DNA of 64,000 bases from positions 296,359 to 360,358 of the forward strand of contig NZ_BJYT01000005.1 of assembly GCF_007991655.1 (NCBI RefSeq), read 5' to 3'. Below are positions 1-8,535 of the stretch, piece by piece. How positions within the stretch are numbered: the stretch's first letter is position 1; the number at the start of each line of letters is the position of its first letter. Below the pieces are notes generated by a model. The model did no database searches, was not told where the DNA came from, and saw nothing but the letters and a program-made list of their open reading frames with translations. A program made the translations under genes and the position numbers. Source of the stretch: Segetibacter aerophilus. Lineage in GTDB: Bacteria; Bacteroidota; Bacteroidia; Chitinophagales; Chitinophagaceae.

Positions 1-290
1 ATACGTACCGCCTCTTCTACTTCGGGAAAATCCTTTTTAAAAGTTGCAGCCGCAAGCCCGGAAGTACCTGTAACATCAAACTTTTCTTCACCCCAATGAC
101 CATGAGAAACGACCCTAAAAATGCGCTCAGCTTTTAGATGATACTTGTCATAGCTCCACTCATCCATTACAAAAAGTGCGATCACCCAAACTGCAGCCAG
201 GCTCAATGCTAATCCGCCGAGGTTAATGATGGCAAAAGTTTTTTGCCTAACCATGTTGCGGAATGCAATCTTTAAATAGTTTCTAAACAT
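1..290 (-). CDS. FtsX/MacB-type ABC permease, N-terminal part (cut by window edge)
   Basis: The reverse strand encodes about 96 residues from an ATG at 288-290. It begins MFRNYLKIAFRNMV, followed by a hydrophobic segment (residues about 20-43), then DEWSYDKYH and RIFRVV. This is the same N-terminal pattern (MxxNYxKxAxRxL, TM1, ESYDxF, RIYRV) seen in the eleven full permeases to the right. The reading frame stays open through FPEVEEAVR and leaves the window. It is the most distal visible member of the array, so the operon continues to the left by an unknown amount. Identity as a permease is secure by homology to its neighbours; the rest of the protein cannot be seen. Confidence 0.85.
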   Translation of the reverse strand, partial: MFRNYLKIAFRNMVRQKTFAIINLGGLALSLAAVWVIALFVMDEWSYDKYHLKAERIFRVVSHGHWGEEKFDVTGTSGLAAATFKKDFPEVEEAVR

Positions 291-372
291 GAATAGCCAG
301 TTTTGAGTTTTGTGTTTTGAGTTTTGTGTTTAACGTCTTTTGTTACGGGCGTCTGTTTTTTATGGCAGCATC

Positions 373-470
373 GTTGCGTCGCAGTTCGTTCATCATTCAG
401 ATCATTTAGCACCTTTAGTTTCTGCTGCCAAGTGCTGCATTACGATAGGAGTACAAGAGTGGGCCGCAAG
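373..470. repeat. Miniature inverted-repeat element, copy 1
   Basis: The left end at 373-383 is GTTGCGTCGCA. The right end at 451-470, GTACAAGAGTGGGCCGCAAG, is a degenerate inverse of it. Length (98 bp) and interior words (TTCGTTCATCAT, CTTTAGTTTC, GCATTACGATAG) match the elements at 16161-16259 and 18786-18884. The 308-bp gap (291-598) also contains a short direct repeat of TTTTGAGTTTTGTG at 301-328. No gene is seen in the gap. Confidence 0.7.
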
Positions 471-598
471 AGAAACTCCAACCTGAAAAGGGGCTTCAAG
501 TTCATTAGTACGAAAGCTTAATTCCTATTCTTAAGCTTTGAACAAAAAATCTCCTATTTCCTCACAATCCAAAAATCCCCCAAAATCCAGGTTCAGAC

Positions 599-3049
599 TT
601 ACTCCGTTCTTAAACTCTTCACCGGGTTTGCAATGGCAGCTTTGATAGTTTGAAAGCCAAGTGTAACAAATGCAGTTGTTATCATCACCGCTCCTGCCGT
701 AATGAAAATCCACCAACTGATCTCTGTGCGATAGGCGAAGTTTTCTAACCACTTATGCATGGCAATCCACGACAGCGGTACTGCCACTACAAAGGCAAGC
801 ATGATCAACCCTAAAAAATCTTTTGAAATCAGTGTCACGATTTGAGAGACGGACGCACCTAATACTTTTCTTACGCCGATCTCTTTCGTTCGTTGCGTAG
901 TTGTGTAAATAACCAAACCGAGTAAGCCAAGACAACTAATAAAGATTGCGAGACCTGTAGCCCATGTCAACAAGCTCGAAATGTTCTGCTCGCTTTCATA
1001 ATATTTAGCAATGTCCTCATTGAAAAACTTGTAATCGAAATCATCATTAGGATAAACTTCTTTGAATGCTTTTTCGATTTTTGCTATACCCGTTTTCCAG
1101 GTTGTGCCTGCACTGTTTTGCGGCTGAAGCGCAATGTTTACTGTACGCTCTGTATTATCCCAGCTACCGATCATTAGCGGCTTTATTGGTTCGTGCAAAG
1201 ACTTCTGGTTAAAGTCTGCCACGACACCAGCAATAGGTATTTGCTTGTCACTCCATTCGATGTATCTGCCTACAGCTTTTTGTGGTTGTTGAAAGCCAAG
1301 AATTCGAGCATAAGTTTCATTGATCAAAAATTCTCTTACAGTATCAGAATGAACGAGATTACGGCCAGCGACCAATTTAAGCTGGTAAAGTTTAATGTAA
1401 TTGGTGTCTCCATATTTCTGCTGAACATCCGTTTCCACCTCTTTTTTTCCATCCTTATATTTTGCAGTTCCGCTCCAGGTACTATTTGACGACGGTGGAT
1501 TCGTGCTAAGGCTTACCATCGCTATTTCAGGAATAGCTCGCAGCTTTTGGAGTAATATTCGCTTGTTTGCTTTTACTGTATCATTATAATTTGTTTGCAG
1601 GTAGACGATAGCCTCTTTCTTAAAGCCCATGTCTTTGTTGAGCGAATAATAAATCTGCTTGCTTACCAGCATGGTAGCCATGATGAAAACCTGTGCAATA
1701 ACAAATTGAGAAACCGTCAATGACTTTCGTAACCATGCATTCCTCGTTTTACCTGTATTGGCATTGACCTGGTTTTTTAAAACGGTAACAGGTTTAAACT
1801 TGGAAAGTACAAGGGAAGGATAAAAGCCGGCCAGCAGGGTAACTGTTACGATAAGGATAACCAAAAACAATATGATAAGCGGCTGCGATTGTAAATCGAT
1901 GTGCAGTCCCTCAGGAATGAAGCCAGAGAATACTTTCAAGATCAATGGAGTGAATGCAACAGACAGTATTGTGGCCAATAATGTAAGCAGGAATGTTTCG
2001 CTGAGGAATTGAAAAACAAGTTGCCGTTTCGACCCACCCATTGTTTTTCGGATGCCGATTTCTTTTGATCGTTGCGATGCCTGGGCTGTTGTTAGATTAA
2101 TGAAGTTGATGCAGCCAAGTAACAACAAAAACACGGCGACGGCGAGTAAACCGTACAATGTCGCTTTACTTGCAACGGGTAAATCATAAGTGCCATAATC
2201 GCCATTGAAATGAATGTCTTGTAATGGTTGTAGAGTATGCCATGTCTTACTATTATCACCCGCGTCGACTTTCTTGTTCTTCTTCACCAATCCGGCAATC
2301 TTATCTTCAACCTGCTTGACTGAAGCGCCTTTTGACAATTTCAAAAACAATTGCTGCGAGCCGGTGGTTGATCCCCACGAGTCCCAGTTTTGAGGTTTTA
2401 AAGAGGTTTTTTCTAAAGTGGCATAAGAAACAAATGTTTTAAAAGTGAAATCAGTATTTGCAGCGATGTCTTGTACAATTCCGGTGACGGTTAAACCTAC
2501 TGAATCATCAATATATACCTGTTTGCCGATGGCTTGGGTAGGAGTGAGGTTTGGAAAAAAACGTTTGGCATTTGAGGCAGTAAGTACCGCACTGTACGGA
2601 TTGTTCAAAGAGCTTCTCCATGAACCGGCCAGCCAGTTATAGTTGAGCAGGTTAAAATAATTGCTGTCAGCAAAAACAATGTTTTTTTCGTGTTTCAGTA
2701 CCAACGGCTCCTTTGCTACACCAGGTATTGAAACCTTTGCATCCCCGTTCCAGGTGCGGAAAGGAATAACTGCATCAAGCCCTGTTAGCTCAATCCGGGC
2801 AGAATTAGCCAAAGGATCCATAACACCTGAGTTATGATAGATTTCGCCTGAAAAACTAAAGTTGGAAACAACACGATAAATGCGGTCATTATCTTTTTGA
2901 AACTTATCAAAACTGAGATGATAGTTGACCAGCAGAAAAATAACCAAAGAAGCACTGATGCCAATGGCAAGGCCAAAGACATTAATAGCTGTAAAAGCTT
3001 TATTCTTCCAAAGCGTTCTAAAGGCAATCGTGATATAGTTTTTTAGCAT
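599..3049 (-). CDS. FtsX/MacB-type ABC permease (array copy 2, 816 aa)
   Basis: Internally duplicated permease with TM1 at about residues 20-43, after MLKNYITIAFRTLWKNK. The first periplasmic core carries LQPLQDIHF. The first cytoplasmic coupling motif at about 325 is RSKEIGIRKTMGG, the most divergent in the array: KTMGG replaces the usual KVLGA. The second motif at about 717 is the standard RTKEIGVRKVLGASV. The protein ends in NPVKSLRTE. It would work as the membrane part of an ABC exporter or mechanotransmitter in the inner membrane, powered by the ATPase at 28964-29641 (inference from operon). The flanking gaps (308 and 180 bp) carry repeat elements. Confidence 0.92.
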   Translation of the reverse strand: MLKNYITIAFRTLWKNKAFTAINVFGLAIGISASLVIFLLVNYHLSFDKFQKDNDRIYRVVSNFSFSGEIYHNSGVMDPLANSARIELTGLDAVIPFRTWNGDAKVSIPGVAKEPLVLKHEKNIVFADSNYFNLLNYNWLAGSWRSSLNNPYSAVLTASNAKRFFPNLTPTQAIGKQVYIDDSVGLTVTGIVQDIAANTDFTFKTFVSYATLEKTSLKPQNWDSWGSTTGSQQLFLKLSKGASVKQVEDKIAGLVKKNKKVDAGDNSKTWHTLQPLQDIHFNGDYGTYDLPVASKATLYGLLAVAVFLLLLGCINFINLTTAQASQRSKEIGIRKTMGGSKRQLVFQFLSETFLLTLLATILSVAFTPLILKVFSGFIPEGLHIDLQSQPLIILFLVILIVTVTLLAGFYPSLVLSKFKPVTVLKNQVNANTGKTRNAWLRKSLTVSQFVIAQVFIMATMLVSKQIYYSLNKDMGFKKEAIVYLQTNYNDTVKANKRILLQKLRAIPEIAMVSLSTNPPSSNSTWSGTAKYKDGKKEVETDVQQKYGDTNYIKLYQLKLVAGRNLVHSDTVREFLINETYARILGFQQPQKAVGRYIEWSDKQIPIAGVVADFNQKSLHEPIKPLMIGSWDNTERTVNIALQPQNSAGTTWKTGIAKIEKAFKEVYPNDDFDYKFFNEDIAKYYESEQNISSLLTWATGLAIFISCLGLLGLVIYTTTQRTKEIGVRKVLGASVSQIVTLISKDFLGLIMLAFVVAVPLSWIAMHKWLENFAYRTEISWWIFITAGAVMITTAFVTLGFQTIKAAIANPVKSLRTE

Positions 3050-3091
3050 AGTTTTTTTTGTTGGCCGACATTAGTATTCCACTCTTCTTCT

Positions 3092-3160
3092 GTTGTGTCA
3101 CTCACTTGTACATTTTTAGCTAGCTCAGCAAATTGCTTCAGTACAAGAGTGCGACGCAAC
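3092..3160. repeat. Inverted pair of the 20-bp motif (short form of element)
   Basis: The forward copy GTTGTGTCACTCACTTGTAC at 3092-3111 and the inverse copy GTACAAGAGTGCGACGCAAC at 3141-3160 face each other across 29 bp. The two differ at four positions and can form a long imperfect hairpin. The inverse copy continues as GATGTTGCC, exactly as the distant copy at 61027-61046 does. It lies in the gap between array copies 2 and 3. Confidence 0.7.
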
Positions 3161-3166
3161 GATGTT

Positions 3167-3227
3167 GCCCCAACCCCCTAAAGGGGGGGGCTAATAAAAA
3201 TCTCTCTTCTCCCTTTAGGGTCGGGGC
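3167..3227. repeat. REP-like GC-rich hairpin
   Basis: The left arm GCCCCAACCCCCTAAAG (3167-3183) is inverted as CTTTAGGGTCGGGGC (3213-3227), with a 2-bp bulge and a 29-base loop. It ends two bases before the stop codon of copy 3. It could act as an RNA stabiliser or partial terminator within the operon (inference). Confidence 0.6.
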
Positions 3228-3229
3228 TT

Positions 3230-5623
3230 CTACTCGGTTCTTAAACTCTTAACAGGGTTTGCAACAGCCGCTTTAATCGCCTGGAAACTTACTGTTGCCA
3301 AAGCAATTACTATGGCCAACGCGCCCGCTGCAACAAAAATCCAAAGGCTGATATCGATGCGATAAGTATAGTTTTGCAGCCACTTATTCATAGCGAGCCA
3401 TGATATCGGGAATGCAACGAGACATGATAACGCGACGAGTTTTAAAAAGTCCTTCGACAACAAACCAGCAAGTCCTGATACGGATGCACCCAATACTTTT
3501 CGAACACCAATTTCTTTTGTGCGACGCTCTGCAGTGTAAGCTGCAAGGCCAAACAAACCAAGGCATGAAATGATGATGGCCAGTGCAGCAAATACCCGTG
3601 ATAATTTGCTAATCAGCATTTCACTCAAAAACATATTATTAAACTGGTCATCTACAAACCGGTAATTGAAAGGGTAGGCCGGGTTGTATTTTTTAAGCAC
3701 CGCTTCTATATTTGCCAGCACCTTTTCTGTACCTGCCTGCGCTTTCGTACGCACATACATTACGCTGGCATATTTAGGTGGCAGCCACATAAAGGCTACA
3801 GGATCGGGTGTTCCATACATGTTGCCATATACATAATCATTTACAACCCCAACCACCGTAAGCTTGGTTGTAGGGTCACCTTCGTTGAACAATATTTTAC
3901 CTATTGCACTTTCTTTTCCCATCAGTTTAGCCAACGACTTTGTAATCACCACATTGATATCTTTTGATGAGCCATCCGTTTGCACAGAATCGCTTTCCTG
4001 CAGGATACGGCCTTCTAAAACCTGTAGCCCGGTCGTGCCAAAAAATTCCGGAGTAACATTTCTTCCGGACACGAGTACTTTGCTTCCGGCAGTTTTGCCT
4101 GCCCAACTTAGAGCATCAGTATTATTGCCGGCATACAATGTTGTATGGTCAGACAAAGCTGCATTTTCTACGACCCCGGCAGAAAGCAGGTCTTGTTTGA
4201 TTGCAGCAAAATGATAGGCTGCCTCTCCCTGTATGCTTACCTCCAACAAGTTTTCTTTATTGAACCCGAGGTTCCGCCCTTTCACGTGTTGTATCTGCTT
4301 GTATATGATGATCGTTCCCGTGATGAGTGCGATAGAGATGGTAAACTGTACTACCACTAAACCTCTGCGGATAAAAGCAGCACTTCCCGTTTTCATTTTT
4401 ATGCCTTTTAAGACAAAAACAGGATTAAACGATGAAAGGTATAAAGACGGGTAACTGCCTGCAACCAGCCCGGTTATGATCGGTATAATTAGCAGGGATA
4501 GGATGTGAAGCGGCTTCGATAAGTCAAGTGAAAGTTGCTTTTGTACGATGGTGTTAAACACCGGCAGTGCGAGTGAAATAAATATCGCTGCTAATACCGA
4601 CGCCACTCCTGAAATAAATAATGCTTCGCCAATAAACTGTATAATCAAGGCTTTTTTCCCTGCGCCCAGCACTTTTCTTACACCAACTTCCCTTGCACGT
4701 TTTTCACTTCTTGCGGTAGCAAGATTCATGAAGTTGATACACGCAATAAATAAAATAATCCACGCGATGATAGAAAAGAGTCTTACATATTCTATTCTTC
4801 CCCCGCCTGTTTGCTGCCCGTTTTCGAACTGGTCGTACAAATGCCAGTCGTTCATACTGAACAGAAACGGGTGACTGATAGATGCAGGAACTCTTTTCTG
4901 GATGTAGTTGTATAGCTGCTTGTTGATTGTTTCGGGACTTGCACCTGTTTTCAATTCTACATAAGTGCTTATGCTTGAATTACCCCATTCATGTGCCCAT
5001 GGGCTTTGTTGAAACCAAATGTCATAAGGCATCAACCATTCAAATTGCAAGGTTGAATTAGATGGAAGGTCTTGCACCACGCCGCTTACCACAAAGTCCT
5101 GTTTGTTATCTACTCTTACCGTTTTGCCGACTGCGTCTTTTGTGTCTCCGAAAAACTTCGCCGCTGCCTTTTCTGTAAGCACAATCGAATAGCGTTCCGC
5201 GAAAGCAGAGGCTGCGTTACCGTGTATGAAAGGCAATGTAAACATGCTAAACACTGAACTTTCAGCGTAGCGTCCGTTGGCATATAATGATTTTTCACCC
5301 ACTCTAAAAAGAACCGCAGTCTCTCCTTCAGTTGCCCTGCAGGTGTTTGCAATCCCCGGAATTTCTTCCTTCATTGCAGGCCCCATTACGCCGGGTGTTG
5401 AGCTGTGGGTAAGCACATAAGCATCATACTTTTGGTTTACCCGCACATTATACAGCCTGTCTTTTTTTGCATTGAACTTGTCGAAGCCCATCTCATCTTC
5501 GACCCACAAAAAGATGAGGCCTGCACATGCAATGCCTATGGCTAAACCAAAAATATTTAGGAAGCTGTTGCTTTTATTCTTCCAGAGATTGCGAAGTGTT
5601 GTTTTAAAAAAGTTCCTGAACAT
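3230..5623 (-). CDS. FtsX/MacB-type ABC permease (array copy 3, 797 aa)
   Basis: Full eight-TM duplicated permease. It starts MFRNFFKTTLRNLWKNK and ends NPVKSLRTE. Coupling motifs are RAREVGVRKVLGA (about residue 304) and RTKEIGVRKVLGASV (about 698). It lacks the LQPLxDIHL word found in most copies. In its place are NDWHLYDQFENG, GGRIEYVRLF and ARSEKRA, which it shares only with copy 10 (21477-23843); KYNPAYPFNYRFVDD near the end of the second periplasmic domain likewise matches copy 10. These two therefore form a separate subclass although they lie far apart in the array. Substrate unknown. Confidence 0.93.
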   Translation of the reverse strand: MFRNFFKTTLRNLWKNKSNSFLNIFGLAIGIACAGLIFLWVEDEMGFDKFNAKKDRLYNVRVNQKYDAYVLTHSSTPGVMGPAMKEEIPGIANTCRATEGETAVLFRVGEKSLYANGRYAESSVFSMFTLPFIHGNAASAFAERYSIVLTEKAAAKFFGDTKDAVGKTVRVDNKQDFVVSGVVQDLPSNSTLQFEWLMPYDIWFQQSPWAHEWGNSSISTYVELKTGASPETINKQLYNYIQKRVPASISHPFLFSMNDWHLYDQFENGQQTGGGRIEYVRLFSIIAWIILFIACINFMNLATARSEKRAREVGVRKVLGAGKKALIIQFIGEALFISGVASVLAAIFISLALPVFNTIVQKQLSLDLSKPLHILSLLIIPIITGLVAGSYPSLYLSSFNPVFVLKGIKMKTGSAAFIRRGLVVVQFTISIALITGTIIIYKQIQHVKGRNLGFNKENLLEVSIQGEAAYHFAAIKQDLLSAGVVENAALSDHTTLYAGNNTDALSWAGKTAGSKVLVSGRNVTPEFFGTTGLQVLEGRILQESDSVQTDGSSKDINVVITKSLAKLMGKESAIGKILFNEGDPTTKLTVVGVVNDYVYGNMYGTPDPVAFMWLPPKYASVMYVRTKAQAGTEKVLANIEAVLKKYNPAYPFNYRFVDDQFNNMFLSEMLISKLSRVFAALAIIISCLGLFGLAAYTAERRTKEIGVRKVLGASVSGLAGLLSKDFLKLVALSCLVAFPISWLAMNKWLQNYTYRIDISLWIFVAAGALAIVIALATVSFQAIKAAVANPVKSLRTE

Positions 5624-5668
5624 AGTATATCTTTTTTGTTACCGGCAATTGTTCCTTATGCAGCTTCT

Positions 5669-5688
5669 GTTGTGTCACTCACTTGTAC
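5669..5688 (+). repeat. 20-bp dispersed motif, single copy
   Basis: GTTGTGTCACTCACTTGTAC is identical to the copies at 3092-3111 and 31280-31299. No inverse partner is found within 150 bp. As at 3092, it follows a CTTCT word and sits about 45 bp upstream of a permease start. Confidence 0.65.
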
Positions 5689-5803
5689 TTTATTCTAAAA
5701 TTCAACAGAATGGCTTAGATATTATTGGAGATAAAAGAAAGAAACAATGCCAGTGCCGAAAAGATAACTCATTCTTTTTGAGGTGTTTATACTTTGGCCA
5801 TAA

Positions 5804-5837
5804 AACAATAACTGTACGAAAACGTACAGTTATTGTT
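5804..5837. promoter_or_regulatory. Perfect 15-bp palindrome between array copies 3 and 4
   Basis: AACAATAACTGTACG (5804-5818) and CGTACAGTTATTGTT (5823-5837) are exact inverse complements around an AAAA loop. On the minus strand, the direction of the operon, the hairpin is followed by TTTAT. It could be a weak AT-rich terminator, or a dyad operator for a dimeric regulator. It lies in the longest gap of the array (5624-6069, 446 bp), which otherwise holds the 20-bp motif and a short tandem repeat and shows no gene. Confidence 0.6.
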
Positions 5838-5940
5838 CGATTTTCAATTGAAAAATATGGGCAGGGATGAATGCAGATTTGTTGGTTACCAAAAGCGGAA
5901 TGACAAATAATACCCCTTGTTTGGTTGCAGCTGCTTAGTG

Positions 5941-5990
5941 TTAATATTCAACGTTTAATATTCAATGTTCAATATTCAATGTTCAATAGT
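5941..5990. repeat. Short tandem repeat of an AATATTCAATGTTC-like unit
   Basis: AATATTCAACGTTT, AATATTCAATGTTC, AATATTCAATGTTC and AATAGTC follow each other directly. It is a simple degenerate tandem array in the gap upstream of copy 3. Similar AT-rich TTTTCAAATT runs occur in the gaps near 13670 and 23885. Confidence 0.6.
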
Positions 5991-6069
5991 CAAACGCAAA
6001 ACCCAAGACTCGAAACCCAATTCCTCATTTCAACAAAATCCATAAAATCTTTCTAAATCCTGGTTCAGA

Positions 6070-8451
6070 CTATTCTGTCCTTAAACTCTTCATTGGATTA
6101 GCAATTGCCGCTTTTATTGCCTGGAAACTTACCGTTACCAACGCAATCATTATGGCTGAAATTCCGGCGGCAACAAAGACCCATGCATCCACATCAATGC
6201 GGTAAGCAAAATCCTGGAGCCATTTATACGAACCAAACCAGGCGATGGGGGAGGCAATAATTATTGCTATCAAAACAAGCCTTACAAAATCCTTTGAAAG
6301 CATTGAGGTAATACTTGCCACGCTTGCACCAAGCACTTTGCGAATGCCAATTTCTTTTGTGCGTTGTTCGGTTGTATAAGCAGCAAGACCAAAGAGACCC
6401 ATGCACGATATAAGAATGGTTAAGACGGTAAAGGAAGATATAATTCTGCCCGTGCCTTGCTGCGATTTGTAAAGATTATCGATACCCTGATCTACAAACC
6501 CATATTCAAAAACCCCGTCCGTATCATACTTTTTATATAAGCTCTCCACCAAAGTGACCGTTGCAGGTATTTTGTCTGGCTTAGTTTTAATGATTAAATT
6601 AACATGAAATTCATCTGGTCGATACCTTAAAACCATGGGTTGAATGGTGGTAGTTAAAGCCTGGTAATTAAAGTCTTTTACAATACCGATCACACGACCT
6701 TCAACTCCCCAAAAGGTCAATTTCTTATCGATAGCGTTGTCACTCATTCCCATTCTTTTGGCAGCAGTCTCATTGATGATATAGCCCATCGAATCGGCTG
6801 GGAAATTTTTTGAGAAGTTTCTCCCCTGGATTATCTTCATTCCCATTGTCTTCACGAAGTCTTCATCTACCGTCATTTGTGTCATTAAAAAATCATCATC
6901 CGTTTTCATATCCTGCCACTTTATTCCATTGGTCGAATTGCTGACATCAACCATGCTTGCAGTAGTTGCAGTAATACCAGCAATATCAGCTCTTTGAAGA
7001 ATGTCTGATTTCAATAGCTGGTAGTTCTTCTTAACATCCGGATTTTTTAATCTCACATACATCAGTTGCGACTTATCGAAACCTAAATCTTTTGACTGCA
7101 AGTATTTTAATTGTTTTGAGATAATCATTGCTGCAATAATCATTACAACTGAGAAAGTGAACTGCGTTAAGATCATTGCTTCACGAAAGCGTTTGGTTTT
7201 GTTTTCAACAAAAACGCCCTTCAATACTTTCAATGGCTGAAAAGATGATAGATAAAACGCCGGGTAAAAGCCCGACAACAATACGGTTACTAAAAAAAGT
7301 AAAGACAAGCCCGCAAAGAAAGAGCGATCATATTTTAGTTGGATGTCTTTTCCATAAAGTATTTTGAAAGCAGGGAAAAATACTTCAACCAACAAGCCTG
7401 AAAGAATTAAAGCTATTGTACATAAGATGAGTGCTTCAGACAAAAACTGAAATATCAATTGGCCTCTTGATGCTCCTATCGTTTTTCGCAAACCTACTTC
7501 CTTTGACCTTTTTATTGAACGTGCAGTGCTTAGGTTTACAAAATTTATACAAGCCAGTAAAAGAATAATAATACCAGTTACGGTAAAGATTTTTACATAG
7601 GTCATGTTTCCTACAGATACAAGTTCGGAGTTGAAGGCAAAATGAGAATTGAGATAAATATCTTTTAAAGGTTGTATTTGCAATAAAGTCGAAGAGTTGG
7701 GTCCGTAAGTGGCTATGTGGTTTTTTATTTTTTCTGCTAAGGCGTTTGTATTTGCTTCTTTTTTGGTTTGGATGTAGGTATAGTAGGAACTAAAAGCCCA
7801 CTGATTTTCTGCATTATCAAATTTCTCCAGAAACGAAAAGGGTATCAAAAAGTCGAATTGCGTTGAAGAGTTAAGAGGAATGTTTTTCAATACGCCGGTC
7901 ACTGTAAAATTGAATTCACTTTTTCCGGCTTTTGAGGATACCGTTTTACCAACTACATTTTCCGTTTTCCAGTTTTTTCCAAAATACTTTTCTGCTGTTT
8001 TCTCGGTTAACACAATTGCTTCGGGATTAAGTAAAGCACTGGTGAATTTTCCCTGGATAAGTGGAAATGTAAAAACAGTCAAAAAAGATGGATCGGCAGC
8101 GTATATATTCTGTTCTTCAAAAACGTCTTTTCCACTTTTAAAGTCTGCATGCCAGCGCCCCACGCGCGTCACATTTTCTATCTCAGGAAAGTCTTTTTTT
8201 AGTGTGGCTGCTAAAGGCGGTGATGTAGTTGCTATTGAATTAATTTCACCTGCATTGTCCTGCACAGATGTTACCCGATAGATATTAGATGAATTGACAT
8301 GAAAGCTATCGTAGCTCAATTCGTTTTTTATGTACATGAAAATAAAAATGGCACAGGCAATACCTATACTTAAGCCGGTAACATTTATAAAAGTATATAA
8401 GCGGTTATTTAGCAAACCACGGAACGTAGTTTTTAAATAGCTTTTGAACAT
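6070..8451 (-). CDS. FtsX/MacB-type ABC permease (array copy 4, 793 aa)
   Basis: Duplicated permease starting MFKSYLKTTFRGLLNNR, with TM1 at about residues 20-42 and IQPLKDIYLNS before the second TM. The first coupling motif is RSKEVGLRKTIGA (about 310), a KTIGA variant; the second is RTKEIGIRKVLGASV (about 694). The C-terminus is NPMKSLRTE, with Met in place of the usual Val. It is separated from copy 5 by 84 bp and from copy 3 by the 446-bp gap that contains the palindrome, so it may be the last gene of an upstream transcription segment (inference). Confidence 0.93.
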   Translation of the reverse strand: MFKSYLKTTFRGLLNNRLYTFINVTGLSIGIACAIFIFMYIKNELSYDSFHVNSSNIYRVTSVQDNAGEINSIATTSPPLAATLKKDFPEIENVTRVGRWHADFKSGKDVFEEQNIYAADPSFLTVFTFPLIQGKFTSALLNPEAIVLTEKTAEKYFGKNWKTENVVGKTVSSKAGKSEFNFTVTGVLKNIPLNSSTQFDFLIPFSFLEKFDNAENQWAFSSYYTYIQTKKEANTNALAEKIKNHIATYGPNSSTLLQIQPLKDIYLNSHFAFNSELVSVGNMTYVKIFTVTGIIILLLACINFVNLSTARSIKRSKEVGLRKTIGASRGQLIFQFLSEALILCTIALILSGLLVEVFFPAFKILYGKDIQLKYDRSFFAGLSLLFLVTVLLSGFYPAFYLSSFQPLKVLKGVFVENKTKRFREAMILTQFTFSVVMIIAAMIISKQLKYLQSKDLGFDKSQLMYVRLKNPDVKKNYQLLKSDILQRADIAGITATTASMVDVSNSTNGIKWQDMKTDDDFLMTQMTVDEDFVKTMGMKIIQGRNFSKNFPADSMGYIINETAAKRMGMSDNAIDKKLTFWGVEGRVIGIVKDFNYQALTTTIQPMVLRYRPDEFHVNLIIKTKPDKIPATVTLVESLYKKYDTDGVFEYGFVDQGIDNLYKSQQGTGRIISSFTVLTILISCMGLFGLAAYTTEQRTKEIGIRKVLGASVASITSMLSKDFVRLVLIAIIIASPIAWFGSYKWLQDFAYRIDVDAWVFVAAGISAIMIALVTVSFQAIKAAIANPMKSLRTE

Positions 8452-8535
8452 GAGTATAAATTTTAGATTGATAAAAAGGGTTGCGCAACGGCAAGCCTTT
8501 GCTTGTTGATTTTTTTTGAAAGATGCTGCAATTCG

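Noticed and set aside
324..521. Plus-strand 65-residue frame across the first miniature element
   Set aside because: It overlaps a non-coding repeat and related elements do not keep the frame.
531..935. Frames on the minus strand inside permease copy 2, and similar 60-135-residue frames on both strands within other permeases
   Set aside because: They lie fully within strongly conserved permease genes, have biased or low-complexity composition and match no family.
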